A stretch of 64,000 nt of DNA from Sphingosinithalassobacter tenebrarum (GTDB lineage: Bacteria > Pseudomonadota > Alphaproteobacteria > Sphingomonadales > Sphingomonadaceae), in the NCBI RefSeq assembly GCF_011057975.1, contig NZ_CP049109.1:620001-684000 (forward strand), given 5' to 3'. Under the pieces are notes generated by a model. It did not search any database. It saw only the letters and a program-made list of their open reading frames with translations, and had not been told where the DNA came from. The position numbers and the translations under genes are program-made. Below are positions 46,197 to 54,452 of the stretch, in pieces. How positions within the stretch are numbered: position 1 is the stretch's first letter; every line of letters begins with the position of its first letter.

Positions 46197-47204
46197 ATGA
46201 AACTAGCCAGCCTGAAGCACGGCCGCGACGGCAAGCTCGTCGTCGTTTCCAACGATCTCGCATGGTATGCCGATGCCGGCCATATCGCACCGACTCTCCA
46301 GGCCGCACTCGACGACTGGGGGCGGGTCGAGCCCGATCTGCGCAATCTCGCGACCGATCTCGAACATGAGGCGATCCCGCGCGAGCGTTTCCACGAACAT
46401 GACGCCGCCGCGCCGTTGCCGCGCGCCTTCCAATGGGCCGACGGTTCGGCCTATGTGAACCATGTCGCGCTGGTGCGTCAGGCGCGCGGCGCCGAACTGC
46501 CCGACAGTTTCTGGCACGATCCGCTGATGTATCAGGGCGGCAGCGACGGCTTTCTGGGGCCGCGCGACGCGATTCCGCTCAAGGACGAAAGCTGGGGCTG
46601 CGATCTCGAAGCCGAGGTCGTCGTCGTCACCGGCGACGTGCCGATGGGCGCGAGCCGCGAGGAAGCGCTCGCAGCGGTGCGGCTGGTGGGGCTCACCAAC
46701 GACGTGTCGCTGCGCAACCTGATTCCCGGGGAACTGGGCAAGGGATTCGGCTTCTTCCAGTCCAAGCCCGCCAGTGCCTTCTCACCGGTCTTCGTTACCC
46801 CCGATGCGCTGGGCGACTGGTGGCGGGACGGAAAGCTGATCCGCAAGCTGATGGTCGATCTGAACGGGGCTCCCTTCGGCCGCGCCGAGGCGGGTGAGGA
46901 CATGACTTTCGATTTCGGTACGCTGATCGCGCATGCCGCGAAGACCCGCAATCTCGGCGCGGGCACGATCATCGGATCGGGCACTGTGTCGAACCGTGAC
47001 GCCGATGGCGGGCCGGGCAAACCCATCGCCGATGGCGGGCTGGGCTATAGCTGCCTCGCCGAAGTGCGGATGATCGAAACGATTCGCGACGGCAAGCCGA
47101 GCACCGAATTCCTCAAGCCTGGCGATACGGTGCGCATCTGGGCCGAGGATGACAGGCATCATCCGATTTTCGGGATGATCGAGCAGCAGGTGGTAGCCGC
47201 CTGA
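46197..47204 (+). CDS. Fumarylacetoacetate hydrolase family protein
   Basis: A 335-residue enzyme of the FAH superfamily, which hydrolyses C-C bonds in diketo acids during aromatic or sugar breakdown. Family patterns are GPRDAIPLKDESWGCDLEAE with metal-binding acidic residues, VVTGDVPMGASREEALAAVR, LTNDVSLRNLIPGELGKGFG and GSGTVSNRDADGGPGKPIAD, then CLAEVRMIETIRDGKPSTEF. It resembles the ~330-residue proteobacterial type often found in tyrosine or homogentisate regions, but no such neighbours are here. The ATG at 46197 has GAAGGAG 10 bases upstream. Confidence 0.88.
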   Translation: MKLASLKHGRDGKLVVVSNDLAWYADAGHIAPTLQAALDDWGRVEPDLRNLATDLEHEAIPRERFHEHDAAAPLPRAFQWADGSAYVNHVALVRQARGAELPDSFWHDPLMYQGGSDGFLGPRDAIPLKDESWGCDLEAEVVVVTGDVPMGASREEALAAVRLVGLTNDVSLRNLIPGELGKGFGFFQSKPASAFSPVFVTPDALGDWWRDGKLIRKLMVDLNGAPFGRAEAGEDMTFDFGTLIAHAAKTRNLGAGTIIGSGTVSNRDADGGPGKPIADGGLGYSCLAEVRMIETIRDGKPSTEFLKPGDTVRIWAEDDRHHPIFGMIEQQVVAA

Positions 47205-47212
47205 ATCGACTG

Positions 47213-47464
47213 TCAGGCGCGGGGGAAGGCGGTGTCGGCGATCGAATCGGCGGCGGCGATGATCGAATCGCGCGCCATCGGGAAGACCAGCCGCGCCGCT
47301 TTCGCGATCCAGATCACGTTCAGCACCAGCAGCACCGGCACCAGCAGCAGCGCAAGGCCGAGAACTACCGTCAGCCCGAAGCTGCGTCGCAGCCAGTGTA
47401 GCGGTGTGGGCAACGGCGCTTGCGCCGCCTCGATGATATTTGCGGTTTGCCGGTTTCCGTACAT
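47213..47464 (-). CDS. Small membrane protein
   Basis: An 83-residue protein with one hydrophobic segment (SFGLTVVLGLALLLVPVLLV, residues about 28-52, possibly a hairpin) followed by a basic segment and the tail ARDSIIAAADSIADTAFPRA. A strong GGGAGGGAA site precedes the ATG at 47464. It resembles the 88-residue protein at 49319-49585 in length, helix position and tail. It is divergent from the predicted peptidase gene at 47630. Function unknown. Confidence 0.72.
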   Translation of the reverse strand: MYGNRQTANIIEAAQAPLPTPLHWLRRSFGLTVVLGLALLLVPVLLVLNVIWIAKAARLVFPMARDSIIAAADSIADTAFPRA

Positions 47465-47554
47465 TGCTTCCCTCCCGCCTCTCTTATGCATTCGGTCATT
47501 TAAGCGGCGATGAACGGGCGCGCGCGGACTTTCCCGGAACCCCTTCGCCGGAGA

Positions 47555-47583
47555 TTGACTACAAGTGTAGTCGTGGCTAGGCT
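47555..47583 (+). promoter_or_regulatory. Promoter with BlaI/MecI/CopY-type operator
   Basis: TTGACT (47555-47560) and TAGGCT (47578-47583), 17 bases apart, form a good vegetative promoter. Between them lies a perfect 7-base inverted repeat, GACTACA-AG-TGTAGTC (47557-47572). Its core TACAnnTGTA is the known operator of BlaI/MecI/CopY winged-helix repressors. Binding here would cover the -35 box and block transcription of the peptidase gene at 47630. No BlaI-type gene is in this window. Confidence 0.7.
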
Positions 47584-47629
47584 TTCCCGGAATGCGCGAT
47601 GTTGCGAAGAGTCGTTGGAGGCAGCTGCG

Positions 47630-49291
47630 ATGTCGATCCGTGCCGGAATGCTGCTGTGCGCCGCGACGCTGGTGGCAGTGCCGCACGGCGCTGCCGCGCA
47701 GATTCGGAATAGCGCATCGCCGCCTGCCGCGCAGCGTCAGCCGCTTCGCCTCGATCCCGCGATCTTTGCCGCCATCGCGCAATTGTGGGAGGTGATCGGT
47801 CGCTCCGACAATCCCGTCTGGCCCGGTTGGGATGCCTCGGACACGCCGGTTCTCGTCTATTTCCCGGGCGAGCAGGAAATATTGCTCAACCACCCCGCGC
47901 CGCCCGAGGGCTATGTCCGCGCCGACGGCCTGCTGCCGATTGTCCGTCCTCCGGGGGAGCGCGTCTGGGTGCGTAACGGCGAGACCCATTTTCCCTATGA
48001 CGGGCAGAATACGCGCACCGATATCGGCGGGGTTTCGACACTTGTGGTCGCCGATACTCTGTCGAACCTGCGCGGCTGGCTGCGCAATCAGATGAATGCG
48101 CCCGGTTCGCCCGCGGATCGCGGAGACCTGCTGACGCTCGAAGCGCTTTCAGCCGATCCCTATCGGACGATGGGCCTGGCGGGGCATGAGGCCTTTCACG
48201 TCTTTCAGCACGCCCGGGCTCCCGACAAGGAGATAACCGAGGCGGCGCTGCTCGAATATCCGGTCCTGTCGGTGGACAATAATCTCGGCGTGGCGCTGGA
48301 GGCGCAGGCGCTCGCCGCGGCGTTGCGTGCGCAGGATGAAGGCGAGATACTCCGCGCCGCGCGGGCCGCGCTGGCGATCCGGCTCTGGCGCAGGGCGGGC
48401 CTCCCGCAATCCGCCATCGCCTATGAAGACGGTATCGAATTTACCGAAGGCCTCGCCAAATATGTCGAATATGCGCTGACCGAGGCGCTCGAGGGGCGCA
48501 CGCCGATCGCGGAAATGCGTTGGGTGCGCGGCTTTGTCGGCTTTGCCGACATGTCGGTGCAGCGCGAGCGGCTGATCAAGGCGTTGCTGGACGTCACTGA
48601 CGGAACGCTGGTGGTCAACAACGATCCTTACGGCGCCGCGCCGGTCCGCTTTCGCCTCTATTCGAGCGGAATGGCGATCGGCGCGCTGCTCGACCGGCTG
48701 GACACTCCCGGCTGGAAACGGCGGATCATGGAGCCCGGCGTCACGCTCACCGGATTGCTTGCCGAGCGGCTTGGCGATTTCGATCGCGATGCCGCGCTCA
48801 AGGCCGCGATGGCAAGCGACGACGCGCTGCTGCAGCGCGAGCGAGTCACCCGCCTTGCCGAGGCGGGGCGGGCGGCGAACGCCGCGCTGCTCGCCTCGAT
48901 TCTCGAAGCCGATCCCGCCACGCCGAGCTGGCGGCTCGTGATCGACTATTCCGCGCTGGGCGATGCCGATCCCGCTTTCGGCTATACGCCGTTCGGCACC
49001 ACCACGCTCGCGCCCGGGCGCGTCATCTACAGGATGGTGCCGGTGTCCGGGCGTATTCCCGGCGGCGGCGATTTCCAGCAGCTGCACCCTGCACCGATGC
49101 TGCATGACAGCCATGATTCGACCATCACCTTTCGTGTCGAAGGCGCCGTGCCCGATATCGCGCCGCGTCCGGCGGGAACGCTCGACGGCGTCGCGTTGCC
49201 GGGCGTGACGCTGGATCTGTTGCGCGGATCGGTATCGGTCGAAGGCGATACGGTCGTGATCCGCCTGTTACCCGCCTCGCCGGCGGAATAG
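47630..49291 (+). CDS. Predicted secreted zinc metallopeptidase, family not recognised
   Basis: A 553-residue exported protein with a signal peptide (SIRAGMLLCAATLVAVPHGA, cleavage near AAAQ). Its HEAFH motif in TMGLAGHEAFHVFQHARAPD fits the HExxH zinc site, and a downstream Glu in FTEGLAKYVEYALTEALEG could be the third ligand, as in gluzincins. The C-terminal ~130 residues look beta-rich (TTTLAPGRVIYRMVPVSGRI). No known family is clear to me. The ATG at 47630 has GGAGG 8 bases upstream. The promoter carries a BlaI-type operator, and small membrane protein genes flank it on both sides. Confidence 0.8.
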   Translation: MSIRAGMLLCAATLVAVPHGAAAQIRNSASPPAAQRQPLRLDPAIFAAIAQLWEVIGRSDNPVWPGWDASDTPVLVYFPGEQEILLNHPAPPEGYVRADGLLPIVRPPGERVWVRNGETHFPYDGQNTRTDIGGVSTLVVADTLSNLRGWLRNQMNAPGSPADRGDLLTLEALSADPYRTMGLAGHEAFHVFQHARAPDKEITEAALLEYPVLSVDNNLGVALEAQALAAALRAQDEGEILRAARAALAIRLWRRAGLPQSAIAYEDGIEFTEGLAKYVEYALTEALEGRTPIAEMRWVRGFVGFADMSVQRERLIKALLDVTDGTLVVNNDPYGAAPVRFRLYSSGMAIGALLDRLDTPGWKRRIMEPGVTLTGLLAERLGDFDRDAALKAAMASDDALLQRERVTRLAEAGRAANAALLASILEADPATPSWRLVIDYSALGDADPAFGYTPFGTTTLAPGRVIYRMVPVSGRIPGGGDFQQLHPAPMLHDSHDSTITFRVEGAVPDIAPRPAGTLDGVALPGVTLDLLRGSVSVEGDTVVIRLLPASPAE

Positions 49292-49318
49292 GCAATGCGG
49301 GAATTGCGGCGCCGGCCT

Positions 49319-49585
49319 TCAATAGCGGTGGAACATCGCCTCCGAAATGAGCGCGACGGAATTCAGCATCGATTCGCGCAGCATCGAAAGTGCACCGCGG
49401 CCGGTCTGTCCCACGCTCAGCAGCGCCAGGACCAGTGCCACCGGCGCCAGGATGGCGGCGAACACGAGAAGCAGGCCGAGCCCGAGCGTGGCGCGCAGCC
49501 AAAGCTGAACATGATCGGTGACATTGGCGGGGTGAACGGCGATCCCTGCATCTGCGTGGCCGGGGATATTATTCTGATACTGCAT
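49319..49585 (-). CDS. Small membrane protein (second of pair)
   Basis: An 88-residue protein with one long hydrophobic stretch (TLGLGLLLVFAAILAPVALV, residues about 34-58) and the tail LRESMLNSVALISEAMFHRY, comparable with ARDSIIAAADSIADTAFPRA in the 47213-47464 protein. The start chosen is the ATG at 49585, with AGGAGG 7 bases upstream. It converges on the peptidase gene. The 246 bases between it and the E1 alpha gene hold no other frame I can support. Function unknown. Confidence 0.72.
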   Translation of the reverse strand: MQYQNNIPGHADAGIAVHPANVTDHVQLWLRATLGLGLLLVFAAILAPVALVLALLSVGQTGRGALSMLRESMLNSVALISEAMFHRY

Positions 49586-49831
49586 GGGCATCCTCCTTTT
49601 CGCGAGGATCGGCGCATCGGGTTTAACGCGTGATGCAGCGGGCTGTAGGTAGATGCACCGGAGGCGGTGTTGGGATCGTTTAACCACGTATTTCCAGGCT
49701 TTTCGGCTCCCGACCGCCACCATAACGAAGGCGAGGCTTTCGCGAACGTTTGAAATTTTATAACACGGCACCGAATGACGGTTCCGCGCGTTCGCTTTTC
49801 AGCGAGGCCGTGGCCAGATAACAGGAGAAGC

Positions 49832-51118
49832 ATGCCGGTGGACGCCAAGCGCGCCAACCTTCCGCCCCTCAGCCTGCACGTGCCGGAACCCAGGTTCCGC
49901 CCGGGTGACGAGGTCGATTTTTCGGACGTGGAGGTGCCGCCCGCGGGCAAGCAGCCGCGCCCGGACACTGCCGTCGATCCCGACGAGATTCACGAACTGG
50001 CCTATACGCTCGTTCGCGTCCTCGATGAGGACGGCAAGGCAGTGGGCCCCTGGGATCCGCGGCTTGATGCCGATACCCTGCGGCTTATGCTGCGCAACAT
50101 GGCGCTGGTGCGCGCGTTCGACGAACGCATGTTCCGCGCGCAGCGGCAGGGCAAGACCAGCTTCTACATGAAATGCACCGGCGAGGAGGCGGTGTCGGTC
50201 GCCGCAGCGACGGCGCTCGCTGCCGACGACATGTGTTTCCCCAGCTATCGCCAGCAGGGCATCCTGATCACGCGCGGCTATCCGCTGATCGAGATGATGA
50301 ACCAGATCTATTCGAACAAGGGCGACAAGCTGCAGGGCAAGCAGTTGCCGATCATGTATTCTAGCCGCGAACACGGCTTCTTCTCGATCTCCGGCAACCT
50401 CACCACGCAATTTCCGCAGGCGGTCGGCTGGGCGATGGCAAGCGCCGCCAGGGGCGATACGCGGATTTCGGCGACCTGGTGCGGCGAGGGTTCGACTGCC
50501 GAGGGCGACTTCCACTCCGCCTGCACCTTCGCCGCGGTCTATCGCGCGCCGGTGATCCTCAATGTCGTCAACAATCAATGGGCGATTTCGAGCTTCTCCG
50601 GGTTCGCGGGTGCCGAGGCGACCACCTTCGCGGCGCGCGCGATCGGTTATGGCATTGCCGGGCTGCGCGTCGACGGCAATGATCCGCTTGCCGTCTATGC
50701 CGCCACTCGCTGGGCCGCCGAGCGCGCGCGGACCAATCAGGGCCCGACGCTGATCGAGCATTTCACCTATCGCGCCGAAGGCCATTCGACCTCGGACGAT
50801 CCCAGCGCCTATCGCAGTGCGCAGGAATGGACGAGCTGGCCGCTCGGCGATCCGATCAAGCGGCTGAAGGATCACCTGATCGGCATGGGCGAATGGGACG
50901 AGGAGCGTCAGGCGGCGCAGGATCAGGAACTCGCCGAACTGGTGCGCAAGACGCAGAAGGATGCCGAGAAGAACGGCATTCTGGGGCATGGCATGCATCA
51001 GAAGTTCGAGACGATGTTCGAGGGCGTGTACGAGGATATGCCGTGGCACTTGAAGGAACAGATGCAGCAGATGCTCGACGAGGACGAAGCCGCCGGTCGG
51101 CCGGGGCCGAAGCGGTGA
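49832..51118 (+). CDS. 2-oxoisovalerate dehydrogenase E1 component, alpha subunit
   Basis: This TPP-dependent subunit decarboxylates branched-chain 2-oxoacids from Leu, Ile and Val breakdown. The 428-residue protein has the E1-alpha core: FDERMFRAQRQGKTSFYMKC, PSYRQQGILITRGYPLIEMM, REHGFFSISGNLTTQFPQAV, the TPP-binding GEGSTAEGDFH...NNQWAIS, and the phosphorylation-loop-like THFTYRAEGHSTSDD-type EHFTYRAEGHSTSDDPSAYR. Long N-terminal region and sequence favour the branched-chain over the pyruvate enzyme. The ATG at 49832 follows AGGAGAAG. Its end overlaps a hydrolase gene (GTGA). Confidence 0.92.
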   Translation: MPVDAKRANLPPLSLHVPEPRFRPGDEVDFSDVEVPPAGKQPRPDTAVDPDEIHELAYTLVRVLDEDGKAVGPWDPRLDADTLRLMLRNMALVRAFDERMFRAQRQGKTSFYMKCTGEEAVSVAAATALAADDMCFPSYRQQGILITRGYPLIEMMNQIYSNKGDKLQGKQLPIMYSSREHGFFSISGNLTTQFPQAVGWAMASAARGDTRISATWCGEGSTAEGDFHSACTFAAVYRAPVILNVVNNQWAISSFSGFAGAEATTFAARAIGYGIAGLRVDGNDPLAVYAATRWAAERARTNQGPTLIEHFTYRAEGHSTSDDPSAYRSAQEWTSWPLGDPIKRLKDHLIGMGEWDEERQAAQDQELAELVRKTQKDAEKNGILGHGMHQKFETMFEGVYEDMPWHLKEQMQQMLDEDEAAGRPGPKR

Positions 51119-51990
51119 AGTGCCTCCTTCCCCTCTTCGCCGCCGCGCTCGCCTGGACAGCGCCGGTCGCCGCGCAGGAAGCACCCGCGACAGGTGCCGC
51201 CGCACAGGCCGACTTCGCTCCGACCCGCACGGTCCAGCTTCCGGTTTCGGCCAGCCGCAGTACCGAGCTGACCATCTGGGAACCGGAAAACCCGCGCGGC
51301 GTCGCTCTGTTTTCGACCGGCTTCGGCGGCTGGCCCGAAGCCTATCCCCAACTCGCCGAAACGCTGGTCGAGGACGGTTTCGTCGTGCTTGCCCCGGAAC
51401 ATGTCGATTCGCAGCACTATGCCGGCGATGGCGACTTCACGCCGCAGCAGGCGTTCATGGAACGGCTTGCCGACGTTCGCGGGACCGCAGCCTATATCGG
51501 CGAAAATTATCCCGATCTGCCGCTGGTCGCGGTGGGCCACAGCTTCGGTTCGCTGATTTCGATGATCGAGGGCGGCGCGCTTTCGGATATGATCCCGATG
51601 CAGAACCCGGATGTCAAAGCGGTTCTGGCATTTTCGTCGCCGGGAAAGGTGCCCGGTCTGGTCACCGACGGCAGCTATGCCACGCTGACTAGCCCGCTGC
51701 TGGTGGTTACCGGCACTGCCGACACGGTGGATACGGGAATGGGCTATGAAATGTTGCCCGCGGATCATCTGTTTCCGGTCGAAACCAGCGGGGCCGCGGC
51801 CTATGGTCTGGTGATCGACGGCGGCGATCATTCGCTGGTCGCCAATTCCGACGACCTGGAAGCCGCGCTTCCGGCAATCGACCTGTTTCTGAAGGGCTAT
51901 GTCCTCGGCGATGCCGATGCCGTCGCGGCGCTCAGGGACTGGCAGGCGCCCGAAGGCGACCGCTTCATCGTGCACGAGGCCGCGCAATGA
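51115..51990 (+). CDS. Exported alpha/beta hydrolase (dienelactone hydrolase-like)
   Basis: A 291-residue alpha/beta hydrolase with a signal peptide (CLLPLFAAALAWTAPVAAQE). The nucleophile elbow is VAVGHSFGSLISMIEG (GxSxG), the acid is probably in VVTGTADTVDTGM, and the His in GGDHSLVANSDD completes the triad. Homologues act on esters or lipids in the periplasm. It starts with GTG overlapping the E1 alpha stop and ends overlapping the E1 beta start, so it lies inside the dehydrogenase operon although the complex is cytoplasmic. The reason is unknown. Confidence 0.83.
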   Translation: MKCLLPLFAAALAWTAPVAAQEAPATGAAAQADFAPTRTVQLPVSASRSTELTIWEPENPRGVALFSTGFGGWPEAYPQLAETLVEDGFVVLAPEHVDSQHYAGDGDFTPQQAFMERLADVRGTAAYIGENYPDLPLVAVGHSFGSLISMIEGGALSDMIPMQNPDVKAVLAFSSPGKVPGLVTDGSYATLTSPLLVVTGTADTVDTGMGYEMLPADHLFPVETSGAAAYGLVIDGGDHSLVANSDDLEAALPAIDLFLKGYVLGDADAVAALRDWQAPEGDRFIVHEAAQ

Positions 51991-53060
51991 GCGACGTGAC
52001 CGCAGAAACGGATCGCATCGCCCCGGTTCCCGAACGCGAAGGCGATACCGCGCGGATGAACATGATCCAGGCGATCAATTCCGCGATGGACGTGATGATG
52101 GAGCGCGATTCCGGCGTCGTCGTGATGGGCGAGGACGTCGGCTATTTCGGCGGCGTCTTCCGGGCGACCGCGGGGCTGCAGGAAAAATACGGCAAGACGC
52201 GCGTGTTCGACACGCCGATCACCGAATGCGGCATCATCGGCGTTGCCATCGGCATGGGCGCCTATGGCCTGCGCCCGGTGCCCGAAATCCAGTTCGCCGA
52301 TTATATCTATCCCGCGCTCGACCAGCTCGTTTCCGAAGCGGCGCGGCTGCGCTATCGCTCGGCGGGCGAATTCATCGCGCCGCTCACCGTGCGCTCGCCC
52401 TTCGGCGGCGGCATTTTCGGCGGGCAGACGCACAGCCAGTCGCCCGAAAGCATCTTCGCGCATGTCTCGGGATTGAAGACGGTGATCCCGGCGACGCCCT
52501 ATGACGCCAAGGGACTGCTGATCTCGTGCATCGAAGACAATGATCCGGTGATCTTCTTCGAGCCCAAACGCATCTATAACGGTCCGTTCAGCGGCCATTA
52601 CGACGCGCCTGCGAAGAACTGGTCGAGCCATCCGGGCGGCGAAGTGCCGACCGGCTATTACCGCATTCCGTTGGGCAAGGCGGCAGTGACGCGGCAGGGT
52701 GAAGCGGTGACGATCGTCACCTACGGCACGATGGTGCATGTCGTCGCCGAAACCGTCGCCGATATGGGGATCGACGCCGAGATCATCGATCTGCGCACGC
52801 TGATGCCGCTCGATATCGACACGATCCTGGAAAGCGTGAAGAAGACTGGCCGCTGCGTGATCGTGCATGAAGCCACGCGCACCCAGGGCTTCGGCGCCGA
52901 ATTGTCGGCGGTGGTGCAGGAACGCTGCTTCTATCATCTCGAAGCCCCGATCGAGCGCGTCACGGGCTTCGACACGCCTTATCCGCATAGCCTTGAATGG
53001 GCCTATTTCCCCGGGCCCGTTCGCATTCGGCTGGCGCTAGAAAAAATCCTGAAGGACTGA
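51987..53060 (+). CDS. 2-oxoisovalerate dehydrogenase E1 component, beta subunit
   Basis: A 357-residue transketolase-like subunit that pairs with E1 alpha. Typical stretches are MNMIQAINSAMDVMMERDSG, VVMGEDVGYFGGVFRATAGL, VFDTPITECGIIGVAIGMGA, RSPFGGGIFGGQTHSQSPES, the helical region of VKKTGRCVIVHEATRTQGFG, and VTGFDTPYPHSLEWAYFP at the end, which favours the branched-chain type. It starts in an ATGA overlap with the hydrolase gene and stops 2 bases before the E2 start. Confidence 0.94.
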   Translation: MSDVTAETDRIAPVPEREGDTARMNMIQAINSAMDVMMERDSGVVVMGEDVGYFGGVFRATAGLQEKYGKTRVFDTPITECGIIGVAIGMGAYGLRPVPEIQFADYIYPALDQLVSEAARLRYRSAGEFIAPLTVRSPFGGGIFGGQTHSQSPESIFAHVSGLKTVIPATPYDAKGLLISCIEDNDPVIFFEPKRIYNGPFSGHYDAPAKNWSSHPGGEVPTGYYRIPLGKAAVTRQGEAVTIVTYGTMVHVVAETVADMGIDAEIIDLRTLMPLDIDTILESVKKTGRCVIVHEATRTQGFGAELSAVVQERCFYHLEAPIERVTGFDTPYPHSLEWAYFPGPVRIRLALEKILKD

Positions 53061-53062
53061 GG

Positions 53063-54427
53063 ATGGCCCGCTTTACGTTTCGTCTGCCGGATATCGGCGA
53101 AGGCATTTCCGAGGCGGAAATCGTCGCCTGGCACGTCGCTGTCGGCGATCGTGTCGAGGAAGACGGCCAGCTGGCCGACATGATGACCGACAAGGCGACC
53201 GTCGAAATGGAATCGCCGGTTGCCGGTACGGTGGTCGAACTGGCCGGCGAGGTCGGCGATCAGGTCGCGATCGGCGCCACGCTCGTCGTGATCGAAACCG
53301 ACGGCGAAGACGATGTCCCGGCCGATGAGGAAACCGAGGAAGAGGTCGCGGCGGAAACGCCGGGCGTCGAGGAACAGAGCCCTGCCGAGGCCGCTGAGAT
53401 TGGCGATGCCGAAGTGGGCGGGATCGACGACTCTCCGAAAACTTCCGAAGCAAAGCCCGTTCGCCCTGAGCCTGTCGAAGGGCGCCCTGCCGCGAGCGCA
53501 GCGCCTGCGGAGGGCGGAGCTTCGACAGGCTCAGCCCCAACGGAAGCAAAATCCGAGGCGGACCATCCGGTCCTCGCCTCTCCCGCGGTGCGCAAGCGCG
53601 CGAAAGACCTTGGCGTCGAGCTGGCCGATGTGAAGCCGTCCGAGGAAGGCCGCATCCGCCACGCCGATCTCGACGCCTATCTGCGCTATGGCTCGGGCGA
53701 AGGCTATCAGCCGCCGCATGTCAGCCGCGCGCGCGAAGACCAGCCGATCAAGGTGATCGGCATGCGCCGCCGCATTGCAGAGAATATGGCGGCCTCCAAG
53801 CGCAACATCCCGCACTTCACATATGTCGACGAAATCGACGTGACGGCGCTGGAGGAAATGCGTGCCGATCTGAACGCCAATCGCGGCGGGCGGCCGAAGC
53901 TGACCATGCTGCCCTTTCTGATCGTCGCGATTTGCCGGACCATCCCCGACTTCCCGATGATCAATGCGCGCTATGACGATGAAGGCGGCGTGGTGACGCG
54001 CCACGGTCGCGTTAATCTGGGCATGGCGACCCAGACCGATTCGGGGCTGACCGTGCCGGTGATCCGCGACGCGCAGGACATGAATGTCTGGCAGCTGGCA
54101 AGCGAGATCAGCCGCCTTGCCGAAGCGGCGCGCGGCGGCAAGATCAAGTCCGAGGAACTGCAGGGCGGCACGCTGACCGTAACCTCGCTCGGCCCGCTGG
54201 GCGGGATCGCGACGACGCCGGTGATCAATCGCCCCGAAGTGGCGATCATCGGGCCCAACAAGATCGTCGAGCGCCCGATATTCCAGGGCGACGACATTGT
54301 CCGGGCCAAGCTGATGAACCTGTCGATCAGCTGCGATCACCGCGTCGTCGATGGCTGGGACGCGGCAAACTATGTCCAGGCCGTGAAGAAGCTGCTCGAA
54401 ACGCCGGTGCTGCTCTTCGCCGACTGA
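53063..54427 (+). CDS. Dihydrolipoamide acyltransferase, E2 of branched-chain 2-oxoacid dehydrogenase
   Basis: The core acyltransferase moves the acyl group from lipoate to CoA. The 454-residue protein has one lipoyl domain (1-80; lipoylated Lys in MTDKATVEMES), a long Glu/Ala-rich linker (about 85-170) partly made of a REP-like repeat, a peripheral-subunit-binding domain (about 172-210; LASPAVRKRAKDLGVELADV) and the catalytic domain with SISCDHRVVDGWDAANYV near the end (HRxxDG). Start ATG at 53063 with GGACTGAGG. No E3 gene follows; another locus must supply it. Confidence 0.94.
   Translation: MARFTFRLPDIGEGISEAEIVAWHVAVGDRVEEDGQLADMMTDKATVEMESPVAGTVVELAGEVGDQVAIGATLVVIETDGEDDVPADEETEEEVAAETPGVEEQSPAEAAEIGDAEVGGIDDSPKTSEAKPVRPEPVEGRPAASAAPAEGGASTGSAPTEAKSEADHPVLASPAVRKRAKDLGVELADVKPSEEGRIRHADLDAYLRYGSGEGYQPPHVSRAREDQPIKVIGMRRRIAENMAASKRNIPHFTYVDEIDVTALEEMRADLNANRGGRPKLTMLPFLIVAICRTIPDFPMINARYDDEGGVVTRHGRVNLGMATQTDSGLTVPVIRDAQDMNVWQLASEISRLAEAARGGKIKSEELQGGTLTVTSLGPLGGIATTPVINRPEVAIIGPNKIVERPIFQGDDIVRAKLMNLSISCDHRVVDGWDAANYVQAVKKLLETPVLLFAD
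53457..53543. repeat. REP-like repeat inserted in-frame in the E2 linker
   Basis: Arms 53457-53480 and 53520-53543 match as inverted repeats at 21 of 24 bases (CTTCGACAGGCTCAG core). Translated, they give the sphingomonad signature PVRPEPVEGRP and GASTGSAPTEA. The insertion lies between the lipoyl and subunit-binding domains, where extra length is tolerated, and is the same repeat class as at 31491-31620. Confidence 0.85.
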
Positions 54428-54452
54428 GCCGGTCGAGCGGGGCGCCGGGCCG

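Noticed and set aside
47198..47219. Hairpin CGCCTGA/TCAGGCG around the stops of two convergent genes
   Set aside because: Seven pairs and no T-tract on either strand; it includes both stop codons and is weak evidence for a terminator.
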